Below, in pieces: positions 1-6,424 of a stretch of DNA of 13,493 nucleotides. Every line of letters starts with the position of its first letter. The first letter of the stretch is position 1. The position numbers and the translations under genes are program-made. This stretch comes from Pseudomonadota bacterium (lineage in GTDB: Bacteria; Pseudomonadota; Alphaproteobacteria; Sphingomonadales; Sphingomonadaceae). The stretch covers positions 1-13,493 of the forward strand of contig JAEXLC010000164.1 in NCBI GenBank assembly GCA_023445495.1, read 5' to 3'. The notes beneath the pieces are model-generated. The model had not been told where the DNA came from. It saw nothing but the letters and a program-made list of their open reading frames with translations, and did not search any database.

Positions 1-19
1 GGCCGGGGATGTCCCGGCC
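1..19 (-). terminator. GC-rich hairpin 3' of the DHS-like gene
   Basis: A 7-bp perfect inverted repeat (GGCCGGG at 1–7, CCCGGCC at 13–19) lies about 30 bp beyond the stop codon of the minus-strand gene that ends at 49. It could serve as a transcription terminator. Any U-run would fall outside the window, so this cannot be confirmed. It may equally be part of an intergenic palindromic repeat cut by the window edge. Confidence 0.35.
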
Positions 20-48
20 GCCCTGTTTCCTTGCGATCCGTGAAGGGA

Positions 49-1134
49 TCAGGCGAACAGCTTCGCCCAGCCGCGCTTCACGCGCTCGCGCCAGTGGCCG
101 CGATGATAGGCGTCCGACGCCAGCAGCGGCATGACCGAGCCCGCTTCCGCGAACACCATCTGCTCGATGCCGGTGTTGACCTTGCCCCACGAGGCGGCTT
201 CCTGGAGGGTCGAGGACGAGCAGGCGCCGTCGCGCACGTCGGCGACGGTGATCTGCACGGCGTACTTGTGCACCTCGACATCGTCATGGCCGAGGATCTC
301 GGCGCAGACGACGGTGTCCTGGATGAAGTTCTTCGGCACGCCGCCGCCGATCATCAGCAGGCCGGTGGTGCCTGCCTGGATCTTGATCTCGGTCAGCTCG
401 CGGAAGTCGGCGATCGCGTCGAGCAGCAGGTAGGGCTTGCCTTCCTTGGCGCGGTCCACCTGGTGCTTGACGAGGCCGAAGCCGGCCGACGAGTCGACGA
501 ACGCCGGGCAGAAGATCGGCACGTCATGCTCATAGGCGAGCTTGACCAGGCTGTTGTCCTTCTTGCCATGCTCGACGAGATACTTGCCCATCTCGCGGAT
601 GAAGGCGCGCGACGAATAGGCCTTGGGCTCCAGCGTCTCGGCGATCTCGAAGATCGTGTGGTCGACGTTCTGGAGCGCTTCCTCGTCGATGTACGTGTCG
701 TAGATGCGGTCGATGTAGAGCGAGCGCAGCGTATCGTCGTCGGGGATCTCGAGCGCCTGATAGTGCTTGTGGCCAAGGCCCTCGAAGAAATCCATGTCGA
801 CGATGGTGGCGCCGGTGGCGACGATCACGTCGACCATGTTGTTGCGCACCAGCTCGGCATAGAGGTCCATGCAGCCGCCGGCCGAAGTCGAGCCCGCGAT
901 CACCAGGACGACGGTGCAGTCCTTGTCGGCCAGCATCTCGTTGTAGATCTTGGTGGCGCGGCCGAGGTCGCGGCTGGTGAAGCTCATGTCCGCCATCGCG
1001 TCGACGATCGGGCGCGCGTCGAACGACGTGATGTCGATGTGCTTGACCTGCTTCGACAGCAGCTCCGCCTTGCGGTTGTCGTTGATCGGGGCGTTGGCGC
1101 TCGCCTGCTTGTTGAGCGTGTTGGTGTCGGTCAT
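49..1134 (-). CDS. Deoxyhypusine synthase-like enzyme, probable homospermidine-type synthase
   Basis: This 361-residue protein belongs to the deoxyhypusine synthase family (NAD-dependent transfer of an aminobutyl group from a polyamine). The sequence shows the family landmarks: a Rossmann-type stretch AGSTSAGG and NNMVDVIVATGA, a GGGVPK loop (Lys268), and EAASWGK with Lys318 at the position of the catalytic lysine (Lys329 in human DHS). The human active-site KHH motif reads KNF here, and the human TAGG segment is also changed. Both differences argue for a substrate other than the eIF5A lysine, which bacteria lack. I infer aminobutyl transfer to putrescine, giving homospermidine. The chosen ATG has a GGGAG ribosome site 7–8 nt upstream; a longer frame reaching 1197 would start at the edge of a palindromic repeat and is less likely. 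It lies 165 bp downstream of ornithine decarboxylase on the same strand. The family call is sure; the substrate is inferred. Confidence 0.9.
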   Translation of the reverse strand: MTDTNTLNKQASANAPINDNRKAELLSKQVKHIDITSFDARPIVDAMADMSFTSRDLGRATKIYNEMLADKDCTVVLVIAGSTSAGGCMDLYAELVRNNMVDVIVATGATIVDMDFFEGLGHKHYQALEIPDDDTLRSLYIDRIYDTYIDEEALQNVDHTIFEIAETLEPKAYSSRAFIREMGKYLVEHGKKDNSLVKLAYEHDVPIFCPAFVDSSAGFGLVKHQVDRAKEGKPYLLLDAIADFRELTEIKIQAGTTGLLMIGGGVPKNFIQDTVVCAEILGHDDVEVHKYAVQITVADVRDGACSSSTLQEAASWGKVNTGIEQMVFAEAGSVMPLLASDAYHRGHWRERVKRGWAKLFA

Positions 1135-1198
1135 GGGGTTGCTCCCATCTTCTTGGCCGCCGTCATTTCGAAAAGGGGACGCGGAAACCCAAAGCATT

Positions 1199-1279
1199 CG
1201 TCACCCCGGCCCTGAGCCGGGGTCCCGCCTGTTTGCGCCTGTAGAGGCAGCGGGACCCCGGCTCAAGGCCGGGGTGACG
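1199..1279. repeat. 81-bp imperfect palindrome between the two polyamine genes
   Basis: The 30-nt arms at 1199–1228 and 1250–1279 are reverse complements with one mismatch (29/30), around a 21-nt loop. Each arm contains its own smaller palindrome (CCCCGGC…GCCGGGG), so the element can fold as one long hairpin or as two side-by-side ones. The ends read CGTCACCCC and GGGGTGACG. This looks like a dispersed REP- or MITE-like intergenic element of the sphingomonad type rather than a gene-specific site. It sits just past the stop of ornithine decarboxylase, so it may terminate or stabilise that transcript. There is no U-run after it on the minus strand. Confidence 0.85.
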
Positions 1280-1299
1280 TGGTAGTAGCGCGTGTTGCG

Positions 1300-2541
1300 T
1301 TACAGCTTGACGACGTTCCAGGCCGGCTGGCGTTCCGCGAGCTCGACATACATCGAGGCCATCGGTTCGTCGGTCACGACAACCGTCGCGTCGGTGCCGA
1401 AGCCGTTGAACGCGGTGCGCATCGCCGAGCCATAGGCGCCGAGCATGCCGATCTCGAAATAGTCGCCCGAACGGGTGTCGGCCGGCAGAAGGAACGGGCC
1501 CTTCATGTAATCGAGATCGTCGCAGGTCGGGCCGTAGAAGCTGAACTCGACGTCCTTGGCGTTCGATTCGGGCTCGCGCAGCAGCTCGACCGGGAACTTC
1601 CAGTCGATATGCGCGGCGTCGAACAGCGCGCCATAGGCACCGTCGTTGATGTACAGCTCCGCACCGCGGCGGCGCTCCACGCGCACCACGATCGAGCTGT
1701 ACTCGGCGCACAGCGCACGGCCCGGCTCGGCCCAGAGCTCGGCCGAATAGGAGATCGGCAGGCTCTCGAACGCGCGGTGGATCGCATCGAAATAATGCTC
1801 GAGCGGCGGCGGGGTCATACCCGGATAGGTCGAGGGGAAGCCGCCGCCGACGTCGATGACATCCACGGTGACGGCCGACTCGACGATCGCCGCACGCACG
1901 CGCTCCATCGCGTTCGAATAGGCTTCCGGCGACATCGCCTGCGACCCGACATGGAAGCAAATGCCCAGCGCGTCGGCGACCTGACGGGTCTCGAACAGCA
2001 GCTTGGCGGCTTCGCCCGGGCCGGCGCCGAACTTCGACGCGAGGCTGAGCTTCGAATGGTCCGACGAAACGCGCAGGCGCACGCAGAGCGTCAGGTCGCT
2101 CGCGGCCACGCCGTCCCGGCTGGTCGCGCGGACGATCTTCTCCAGCTCCTCGAGACTGTCGAGCGAGAAGGTGCGGACACCGTGGGTGAAATACGCCTCT
2201 TCGATCGCTTCCTCGGCCTTGACCGGGTGCATGAAGCAGAGCGTGGCTTCGGGCAGCGTGCGCGCGACCAGGCGCACTTCGCCGATCGACGCCACGTCAT
2301 AGGTGGTGATGCCGTTGTCCCACAGGATCTGCAGCAGTTCGGGCGACGGATTCGCCTTCACGGCATACATTGCCTTGCCCGGGAACTTCTCGACGAAGAA
2401 CCGAGCAGCCCGTGCCGCAGCGTGCGGACGGACGAGCGTGACCGGCTGAACCGGACCCTGCTTAGCGATGTCGATGCCGGTCACGGTGGAGCCGGCGTTC
2501 GAAAGGGGTGCTAACCCCAGCGCGCGATGATGCTGGTGCAA
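1300..2541 (-). CDS. odc: Ornithine decarboxylase (fold-type III PLP enzyme)
   Basis: This 413-residue enzyme of the eukaryotic-type ODC/DAP-decarboxylase family converts L-ornithine to putrescine in the cytosol. Visible motifs, in order: YAVKANPSP with the PLP lysine Lys62; FHVGSQ with His197 stacking on PLP; the phosphate-binding GGGFPS (232–237); AEPGR (271–275); and YGPTCDDLD with the catalytic Cys340 and Asp341 donated across the dimer. The start is a TTG with a strong GGAGG 9 nt upstream. No in-frame ATG gives a complete N-terminus, because the first later Met lies in the PLP-lysine strand. The upstream leader folds over this GGAGG (separate entry). The downstream neighbour is a deoxyhypusine-synthase-like enzyme that probably uses the putrescine made here. 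A lysine/ornithine dual specificity, as in some bacterial members, cannot be excluded. Confidence 0.9.
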   Translation of the reverse strand: MHQHHRALGLAPLSNAGSTVTGIDIAKQGPVQPVTLVRPHAAARAARFFVEKFPGKAMYAVKANPSPELLQILWDNGITTYDVASIGEVRLVARTLPEATLCFMHPVKAEEAIEEAYFTHGVRTFSLDSLEELEKIVRATSRDGVAASDLTLCVRLRVSSDHSKLSLASKFGAGPGEAAKLLFETRQVADALGICFHVGSQAMSPEAYSNAMERVRAAIVESAVTVDVIDVGGGFPSTYPGMTPPPLEHYFDAIHRAFESLPISYSAELWAEPGRALCAEYSSIVVRVERRRGAELYINDGAYGALFDAAHIDWKFPVELLREPESNAKDVEFSFYGPTCDDLDYMKGPFLLPADTRSGDYFEIGMLGAYGSAMRTAFNGFGTDATVVVTDEPMASMYVELAERQPAWNVVKL

Positions 2542-2542
2542 C

Positions 2543-2620
2543 TCAAGGGACCTCCAAGTGCCTTACGGCGATCGTTGACAATTGCTGCCTTGCGGTTGGA
2601 AGTCCCATGGGGCAGCGGGA
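2543..2620 (-). promoter_or_regulatory. odc leader: RBS-sequestering hairpin with 21-codon upstream frame
   Basis: On the minus strand, 2606–2596 reads GGGACTTCCAA and 2557–2547 reads TTGGAGGTCCC. In RNA these form an 11-bp helix with one G·U pair. The 3' arm contains the GGAGG of odc (2555–2551), so the folded leader hides the ribosome site. An ATG at 2608–2606 opens a 21-codon frame whose third base begins the 5' arm. The frame reads through the whole hairpin and stops with TGA at 2545–2543, one base before the TTG of odc. No good ribosome site precedes the ATG. Alphaproteobacterial ODC genes are known to carry a conserved leader (the speF motif); whether this is a member has not been tested. 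Confidence 0.55.
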
Positions 2621-2626
2621 GAGCGG

Positions 2627-2655
2627 CACATAAGGACGTTGGTCCGGCGTGTAAA
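2627..2655 (-). promoter_or_regulatory. Candidate sigma-70 promoter for odc
   Basis: Read on the minus strand: TTTACA (2655–2650), 17-bp spacer, TATGTG (2632–2627). The −35 box matches TTGACA at 5 of 6 positions; the −10 box is only half matched. A start near 2620 would give a leader of about 79 nt that contains the complete RBS hairpin. Identified by eye only. Confidence 0.35.
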
Positions 2656-2693
2656 GCGATTCGCGATCCGGATTTTTACGGCGGGGGTGAAAA

Positions 2694-3662
2694 GTGACAA
2701 TTGTGCGACAGCCGACACGCGCCGGGGTCCGCGACGCTGCGGCGAAGGTGGCGAACATCCTGCCGCAAACCCCTTTGTTCGTTCAGGAAATTCGAGGGGT
2801 GCCGGTGTGCTTCAAGGCCGAGTGCCTGCAGCCGATCGGCGCCTTCAAGATCCGCGGGGCATGGCATCGGCTGAGCGCTTTGGACGATGCGGCGCGCGAG
2901 AAGGGCGTGGTCGCCTTCTCTTCCGGAAACCATGCCCAGGGAGTCGCCTGGGCGGCGCGGAAGCTGGGCATTCCGGCGGTGATCGTGATGCCGGCCGACG
3001 CGCCCAAGGTGAAGCGCGATGCGACGCTGGCGATGGGAGCGGAAGTGGTCTCCTATGACCGGATGACCGAGAGCCGCGAGAAGATCGCCGCGCATCTCGC
3101 CCATGCCCGCGGTGCCACGCTGGTGCCGAGCTTCGACGATCCCTGGATCATCGAGGGGCAGGGGAGCGCGGGCATCGAGGCGATGACCCAGATCGTCGAG
3201 GCGCGGCTGCCGGATCCCGAGCGGGTGCTGGTGCCGTGCGGCGGCGGCGGGCTGGCGGCCGGGCTGGCGCTGGCGCTGCCCGATGCCGAGATCACCGTGG
3301 TCGAGCCCGAAGGCTGGGACGACATGACCCGCAGCCTGGAGGCGGGCTGGATCGAGCCGGTGGGCGACAATCCGCCGCCGACCGCGTGCGACGCGCTGCA
3401 GACCATGCGCGTCTCGCCGCTGACCTTCGACGTGCTGTCCCGGCGCGGGGCCACCGGCGTGGCGGTGAGCGAGGCGGAGATCCGGGCGGCGCAGCGCTGG
3501 GCGGCGGCGAAGCTGCGCGTCGTGGTCGAGCCGGGCGGGGCGGTGGCGCTGGCCGCGTTGCTGGCGGGCAAGGTCGCGGTGCAGCCGGGCTTGCTCGTGA
3601 TCCTCTCCGGGGGCAATGCGGATCCCGATGCCTATGCCCAAGTCCTTGCCGGGAAAGACTGA
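2694..3662 (+). CDS. Threonine/serine dehydratase-like PLP enzyme (fold type II)
   Basis: This 322-residue protein is of the short catabolic threonine dehydratase/serine racemase type. It has GAFKIRG with the PLP lysine Lys52, SSGNHAQG (76–83) contacting the substrate carboxylate, the phosphate-binding CGGGGLAAG (182–190), and SGGN (305–308) near the PLP ring nitrogen. It lacks the C-terminal regulatory ACT-like domain of biosynthetic IlvA (about 500 residues). The expected reaction is deamination of threonine to 2-oxobutanoate or of serine to pyruvate; serine racemase or hydroxyaspartate dehydratase activity is possible within this family. The start is a GTG preceded by a GGGGGTGA ribosome site. 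It is divergent from odc, with a 152-bp shared upstream region. Cytosolic; the exact substrate cannot be read from the sequence. Confidence 0.85.
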   Translation: MTIVRQPTRAGVRDAAAKVANILPQTPLFVQEIRGVPVCFKAECLQPIGAFKIRGAWHRLSALDDAAREKGVVAFSSGNHAQGVAWAARKLGIPAVIVMPADAPKVKRDATLAMGAEVVSYDRMTESREKIAAHLAHARGATLVPSFDDPWIIEGQGSAGIEAMTQIVEARLPDPERVLVPCGGGGLAAGLALALPDAEITVVEPEGWDDMTRSLEAGWIEPVGDNPPPTACDALQTMRVSPLTFDVLSRRGATGVAVSEAEIRAAQRWAAAKLRVVVEPGGAVALAALLAGKVAVQPGLLVILSGGNADPDAYAQVLAGKD

Positions 3663-3666
3663 TCCC

Positions 3667-3843
3667 TTGTCCAATCGCTTCGGAGCCGTGATCGCCAATG
3701 TGATGAGCGTCGGCGCGCGGGCGCTGGGCTATTTCCTCTGGGGGTTGTTGCGGATCATCTATCGCGGCGACCTCAAGATGATCGCGCTGTTCGGCAGCGT
3801 GATCGGGGCGATCGCGCTGCTGATCTGGCTGCTCGTCCGCTGA
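3667..3843 (+). CDS. Small inner-membrane protein, unknown function
   Basis: A 58-residue hydrophobic protein that I do not recognise. Residues 20–31 form a hydrophobic, possibly amphipathic segment ending in Arg-rich RIIYRGD. Residues 38–57 form one clear membrane helix, followed by a terminal Arg. The start is uncertain. A TTG at 3667, 4 bp after the dehydratase stop, avoids overlap and has a GGGAAAG stretch upstream. In-frame ATGs at 3616, 3628 and 3634 would overlap the dehydratase gene, and one at 3703 is internal. Its stop TGA overlaps the ATG of the next small membrane gene, so the pair are probably translated together. No catalytic motif is visible. Confidence 0.6.
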   Translation: MSNRFGAVIANVMSVGARALGYFLWGLLRIIYRGDLKMIALFGSVIGAIALLIWLLVR

Positions 3844-4010
3844 TGCCCGATCCCTCGCTCGAACCGCTCTGGCTGAGCATCGCGGTGATCGCGATCGGCG
3901 TGCTGGTCTGTGGCGGGTGGAAGCAGCTCCGCGCCGACCGGACCAAGGCGATCCTGATGTGGGTCTGCGCGCTGGTGATCCTGGGCAACCTGCTGATCCT
4001 GCGCGCCTGA
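3843..4010 (+). CDS. 55-residue two-helix membrane protein, unknown function
   Basis: A short frame starting with the ATG that overlaps the preceding TGA (ATGA junction) and ending at TGA 4008–4010. It starts MPDPSLEPLWLSIAV and has two hydrophobic stretches, residues 9–26 and 37–53, joined by a basic loop (KQLRADRTK). This suggests a hairpin with the loop on the cytoplasmic side and both ends outside. There are two cysteines, one in each helix (Cys23, Cys42). I recognise no family. The ATGA overlap with another tiny membrane protein argues that both are real and that they may act as a pair. Confidence 0.55.
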   Translation: MPDPSLEPLWLSIAVIAIGVLVCGGWKQLRADRTKAILMWVCALVILGNLLILRA

Positions 4011-4085
4011 AATTTCGCGCGCGGGCGAAGGGTTTGGGCGGCCGCTTCGTTATCCGAGTCGATTTGGTTCGATCCGAGGTGCCCG

Positions 4086-4928
4086 ATGCGCAAGACCCTG
4101 TTCCTGCTTCCCCTGCTGCTCGCCGCGATGCCCGCGCTCTCGCAATCGGTGCCGGTGCGCGAGGTCGCCTATGGCGCGGCCGCGCTGCAGAAGCTCGATT
4201 TCTACAAAGGCGCGAAGGCCGATGCGCCGCTGGTGGTGTTCATCCATGGCGGCGGCTGGAAGCGCGGCGACAAGGGCAATGCGACCGGTGCCGAGAAGGT
4301 GCGGCACTTCACCGGGCGCGGCTTTGCCTTTGCCAGCGTCAATTACCGGCTGGTGCCCGATGCGACGGTGGAGCAGCAGGCGCAGGATGTCGCCGACGGG
4401 CTGGCATATCTGGTGCGGCATGCCCGCGAGCTGGGCTTCGATCCGGCCAGGGTGGTGGTGATGGGGCATAGCGCCGGCGCGCATCTCGCCGCGCTGGTCG
4501 CAACCGATCCCCGGTATCTGGAGAAGGCGGGCTGGGGGCTCGACCGGATCGCCGGCGTCGTGCTGCTCGACGGCGCCGCCTATGACGTGCCGCGCCAGAT
4601 GGACGAGGGTCCGCGCGTGATGGGCAAGACCTACCAGGCGGCGTTCGGCAGCGATCCGGCGCGCCAGCGGGCATTGTCGCCGACGCTGCAGGCCGCGGCA
4701 CCCAATGCACAGGACTTCCTGATCCTGCATGTGCAGCGCGAGGACGGCACCCGCCAGTCCGAAGCGCTGGGGCGTGCGCTCGAGGCGGCGGGGGCACGGG
4801 TCACCGTGCAGGGTTTTGAAGGGCGCGGGCTGCGCGGGCACATGCAGATCAACCGGCAGCTTGGCGACCCCGATTATCCCGCAACCGCGGTGGTGGATCG
4901 CTGGATCGACAGGGTGCTGGCGCGCTGA
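4086..4928 (+). CDS. Secreted alpha/beta hydrolase (esterase/lipase-like)
   Basis: This 280-residue protein has an N-terminal signal peptide (basic start, hydrophobic core of residues 4–15, likely cleavage after about residue 19–20), so it acts in the periplasm or outside the cell. It carries the hormone-sensitive-lipase/feruloyl-esterase-like oxyanion motif HGGGW (54–58) and the nucleophile elbow GHSAG with Ser129. His252 (RGHMQ) is the likely catalytic histidine and Asp220 a candidate acid. The expected reaction is hydrolysis of a carboxylic ester; the substrate is unknown. The ATG has GAGG 7 nt upstream. It is 75 bp from the preceding small membrane gene and need not be in its operon. Confidence 0.85.
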   Translation: MRKTLFLLPLLLAAMPALSQSVPVREVAYGAAALQKLDFYKGAKADAPLVVFIHGGGWKRGDKGNATGAEKVRHFTGRGFAFASVNYRLVPDATVEQQAQDVADGLAYLVRHARELGFDPARVVVMGHSAGAHLAALVATDPRYLEKAGWGLDRIAGVVLLDGAAYDVPRQMDEGPRVMGKTYQAAFGSDPARQRALSPTLQAAAPNAQDFLILHVQREDGTRQSEALGRALEAAGARVTVQGFEGRGLRGHMQINRQLGDPDYPATAVVDRWIDRVLAR

Positions 4929-4957
4929 GCATTGGCGAGCGGGCCATCAGCCCCTAG

Positions 4958-5176
4958 ATGGGCGGCATGTCTCCTATCGCCGAACTCCATTACGACGCGT
5001 CCGATTTCGACGTGATCCGCCCGGGCACCCATGTCGTCTGCGCCGTCAGCGGCGAGCCGATCCCGCTCGACCGGCTCAAATATTGGAGCGCCGAGTTCCA
5101 GGAAGCCTATCGCGGTGCGCATGAGGCGACCGCCGCGATCCTGGCGGGCGGGGCGAAGAACCTCAAGAAGGACTGA
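4958..5176 (+). CDS. DUF2093-like small protein
   Basis: A 72-residue soluble protein with the pattern HVVCAVSGEPIPLDRLKYWS followed by EFQEAYRGAHEA. I recognise this as the alphaproteobacterial DUF2093 family, which has no known function. There is one cysteine and no signal peptide or membrane helix, so it is probably cytosolic. A second in-frame ATG at 4967 is preceded by a weak GGGCGG and is an equally good start; the ATG at 4958 has no ribosome site. It lies 29 bp after the secreted hydrolase. Confidence 0.75.
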   Translation: MGGMSPIAELHYDASDFDVIRPGTHVVCAVSGEPIPLDRLKYWSAEFQEAYRGAHEATAAILAGGAKNLKKD

Positions 5177-5222
5177 CGGCGGCCGCGTTTCGGGTTAGCC
5201 TCCCGCAAAAGAGGGGGCAAAG

Positions 5223-5666
5223 ATGCGGCTGAGCGATCTCAAATGCAGTGGGCCGGCCTGGCTGTTCGGCTGGGCGACGGCGGTGTTCCTGCCGGGGCTG
5301 CTGATCGCCTTCGAGCGCCACGGGCTGGACCGGCTGCCGGCGAACACCTGGCAGATGGGCGACGATATCGGGCCGGCCGCCAAGCTGCTGCTCGGAGTGC
5401 TGTTGATTGCCGGTTTCTGGGCGGCGACCCGAATTCGCGGCCGGCTGCTGACGCTGCGGGCGGCGCTGGGCGGGCTGGCGGCGATGCTGCTCACGTTGGC
5501 GCTGATCCCGGCGGCCTATTCGCGGGGCTTCGGCATCGGGCTGACCGGTGCCCGCTTCGATCCGGCGGTGCTGCCCTGGTATGCCGTGGGCGCGGTGGCG
5601 GCCGGACTGGTCTTCGCGCTGTCGCTGGCGCGGTGCCGGGCGCGGAGCCAAGCCCCGCGCCCGTAA
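5223..5666 (+). CDS. Four-helix integral membrane protein, unknown function
   Basis: A 147-residue protein with four predicted membrane segments at about residues 11–30, 53–69, 77–97 and 114–136, and a basic C-terminal tail (ARCRARSQAPRP). A GAGGGGG ribosome site stands 5–6 nt before the ATG, so the start is firm. The loop between helices 1 and 2 (ERHGLDRLPANTWQMGDD) is the largest hydrophilic part. I recognise no family and see no catalytic motif. It ends 4 bp from the stop of the convergent hydrolase gene. Confidence 0.75.
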   Translation: MRLSDLKCSGPAWLFGWATAVFLPGLLIAFERHGLDRLPANTWQMGDDIGPAAKLLLGVLLIAGFWAATRIRGRLLTLRAALGGLAAMLLTLALIPAAYSRGFGIGLTGARFDPAVLPWYAVGAVAAGLVFALSLARCRARSQAPRP

Positions 5667-5670
5667 AGCC

Positions 5671-6327
5671 TCAGCGGATCGGCGAGTTGGGGTCGAGCCG
5701 CATGTCGAGATACTTGTCCACGCTCTTCATCAGGTCGTCCATCTCGTGCTCGAAGAAGTGGTTCGCGCCCGGGATGGTGTCGTGATGGATGGTGATGTGC
5801 TTCTGGGTGCGCAGCTTGTCGACCAGCTTCTGGACGGCACCCGGGGTGACCACCTCGTCATTCTCGCCCTGGATGATGATGCCCGAGGACGGGCAGGGGG
5901 CGAGGAAGGTGAAGTCGAACATGTTCGCCGGCGGGGCGACCGAGATGAAGCCGCGGATCTCCGGGCGGCGCATCAGCAGCTGCATGCCGATCCAGGCGCC
6001 GAAGCCGAAGCCGGCGACCCAGGTCGAGCTCGCTTCCGGATGGAAGCTCTGCACCCAGTCGAGCGCCGAGGCGGCGTCGCTCAACTCGCCGATGCCGTTG
6101 TCGAACGTGCCCTGGCTCTTGCCGACCCCGCGGAAATTGAAGCGGAGCGTCGCGAAGCCGCGACGCTGGAAGGTCTTGTAGAGTTCCTGGACGATGCGAT
6201 TGTTCATCGTGCCGCCCGCATTGGGATGCGGGTGGAGGATCATGGCGACCGGCGCGCGCGGCTTGGGCGCGGGTGCGAAACGGCCTTCGAGGCGCCCTTC
6301 GGGGCCGGGGAAGATGACTTCGGGCAA
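5671..6327 (-). CDS. Alpha/beta hydrolase (COG2945-like) lacking the nucleophile serine
   Basis: This 218-residue cytosolic protein is of the COG2945-like alpha/beta-hydrolase family that in alphaproteobacteria often lies beside Fe–S assembly genes. Conserved parts: HPHPNAGGTMNN near the oxyanion hole, LRFNFRGVGKSQG, the elbow AGFGFGAWIG, QGENDEVV with Asp157, and ANHFFEH with His190. In relatives I know, the elbow reads GFSFG; here the nucleophile position is Gly108 (codon GGC), so ordinary ester hydrolysis is unlikely. The start is a TTG with GGGA 7 nt upstream, giving MPEVIFPGPEG. A longer frame to 6408 would add a non-conserved tail through the intergenic region. It is divergent from the desulfurase operon. 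Its activity, if any, is unknown. Confidence 0.85.
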   Translation of the reverse strand: MPEVIFPGPEGRLEGRFAPAPKPRAPVAMILHPHPNAGGTMNNRIVQELYKTFQRRGFATLRFNFRGVGKSQGTFDNGIGELSDAASALDWVQSFHPEASSTWVAGFGFGAWIGMQLLMRRPEIRGFISVAPPANMFDFTFLAPCPSSGIIIQGENDEVVTPGAVQKLVDKLRTQKHITIHHDTIPGANHFFEHEMDDLMKSVDKYLDMRLDPNSPIR

Positions 6328-6380
6328 GGCGTGTCCCTGTAGAATTGGAGGCGCGCAGTGGAGCGCGGTGAGTTGGGCGC

Positions 6381-6408
6381 TATATAGGCACCGCGCCGCT
6401 TTACGCAA
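6381..6408 (-). promoter_or_regulatory. Candidate promoter for the COG2945-like gene
   Basis: Read on the minus strand: TTGCGT (6408–6403), 16-bp spacer, TATATA (6386–6381), about 55 nt before the TTG start. The match is modest and by eye only. The TATATA box is self-complementary and could serve the opposite strand as well. Confidence 0.25.
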
Positions 6409-6424
6409 TTATTACGAGAGCAAC

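Noticed and set aside
31..2514. Long plus-strand frames (31–1215 and 1279–2514) opposite the polyamine genes
   Set aside because: They are shadows of two well-supported minus-strand enzymes and show low-complexity Asp/Arg/Val/Ala composition.
2575..2604. Perfect TTGACA at 2575–2580 as a −35 box for the dehydratase gene
   Set aside because: No acceptable −10 box lies 16–18 bp downstream (the sequence there is near GGAAGT).
4012..4045. Terminator after the second small membrane gene (TTCGC…GCGAA then GGGTTT)
   Set aside because: The stem is only 5 bp and the tail is not a proper U-run.
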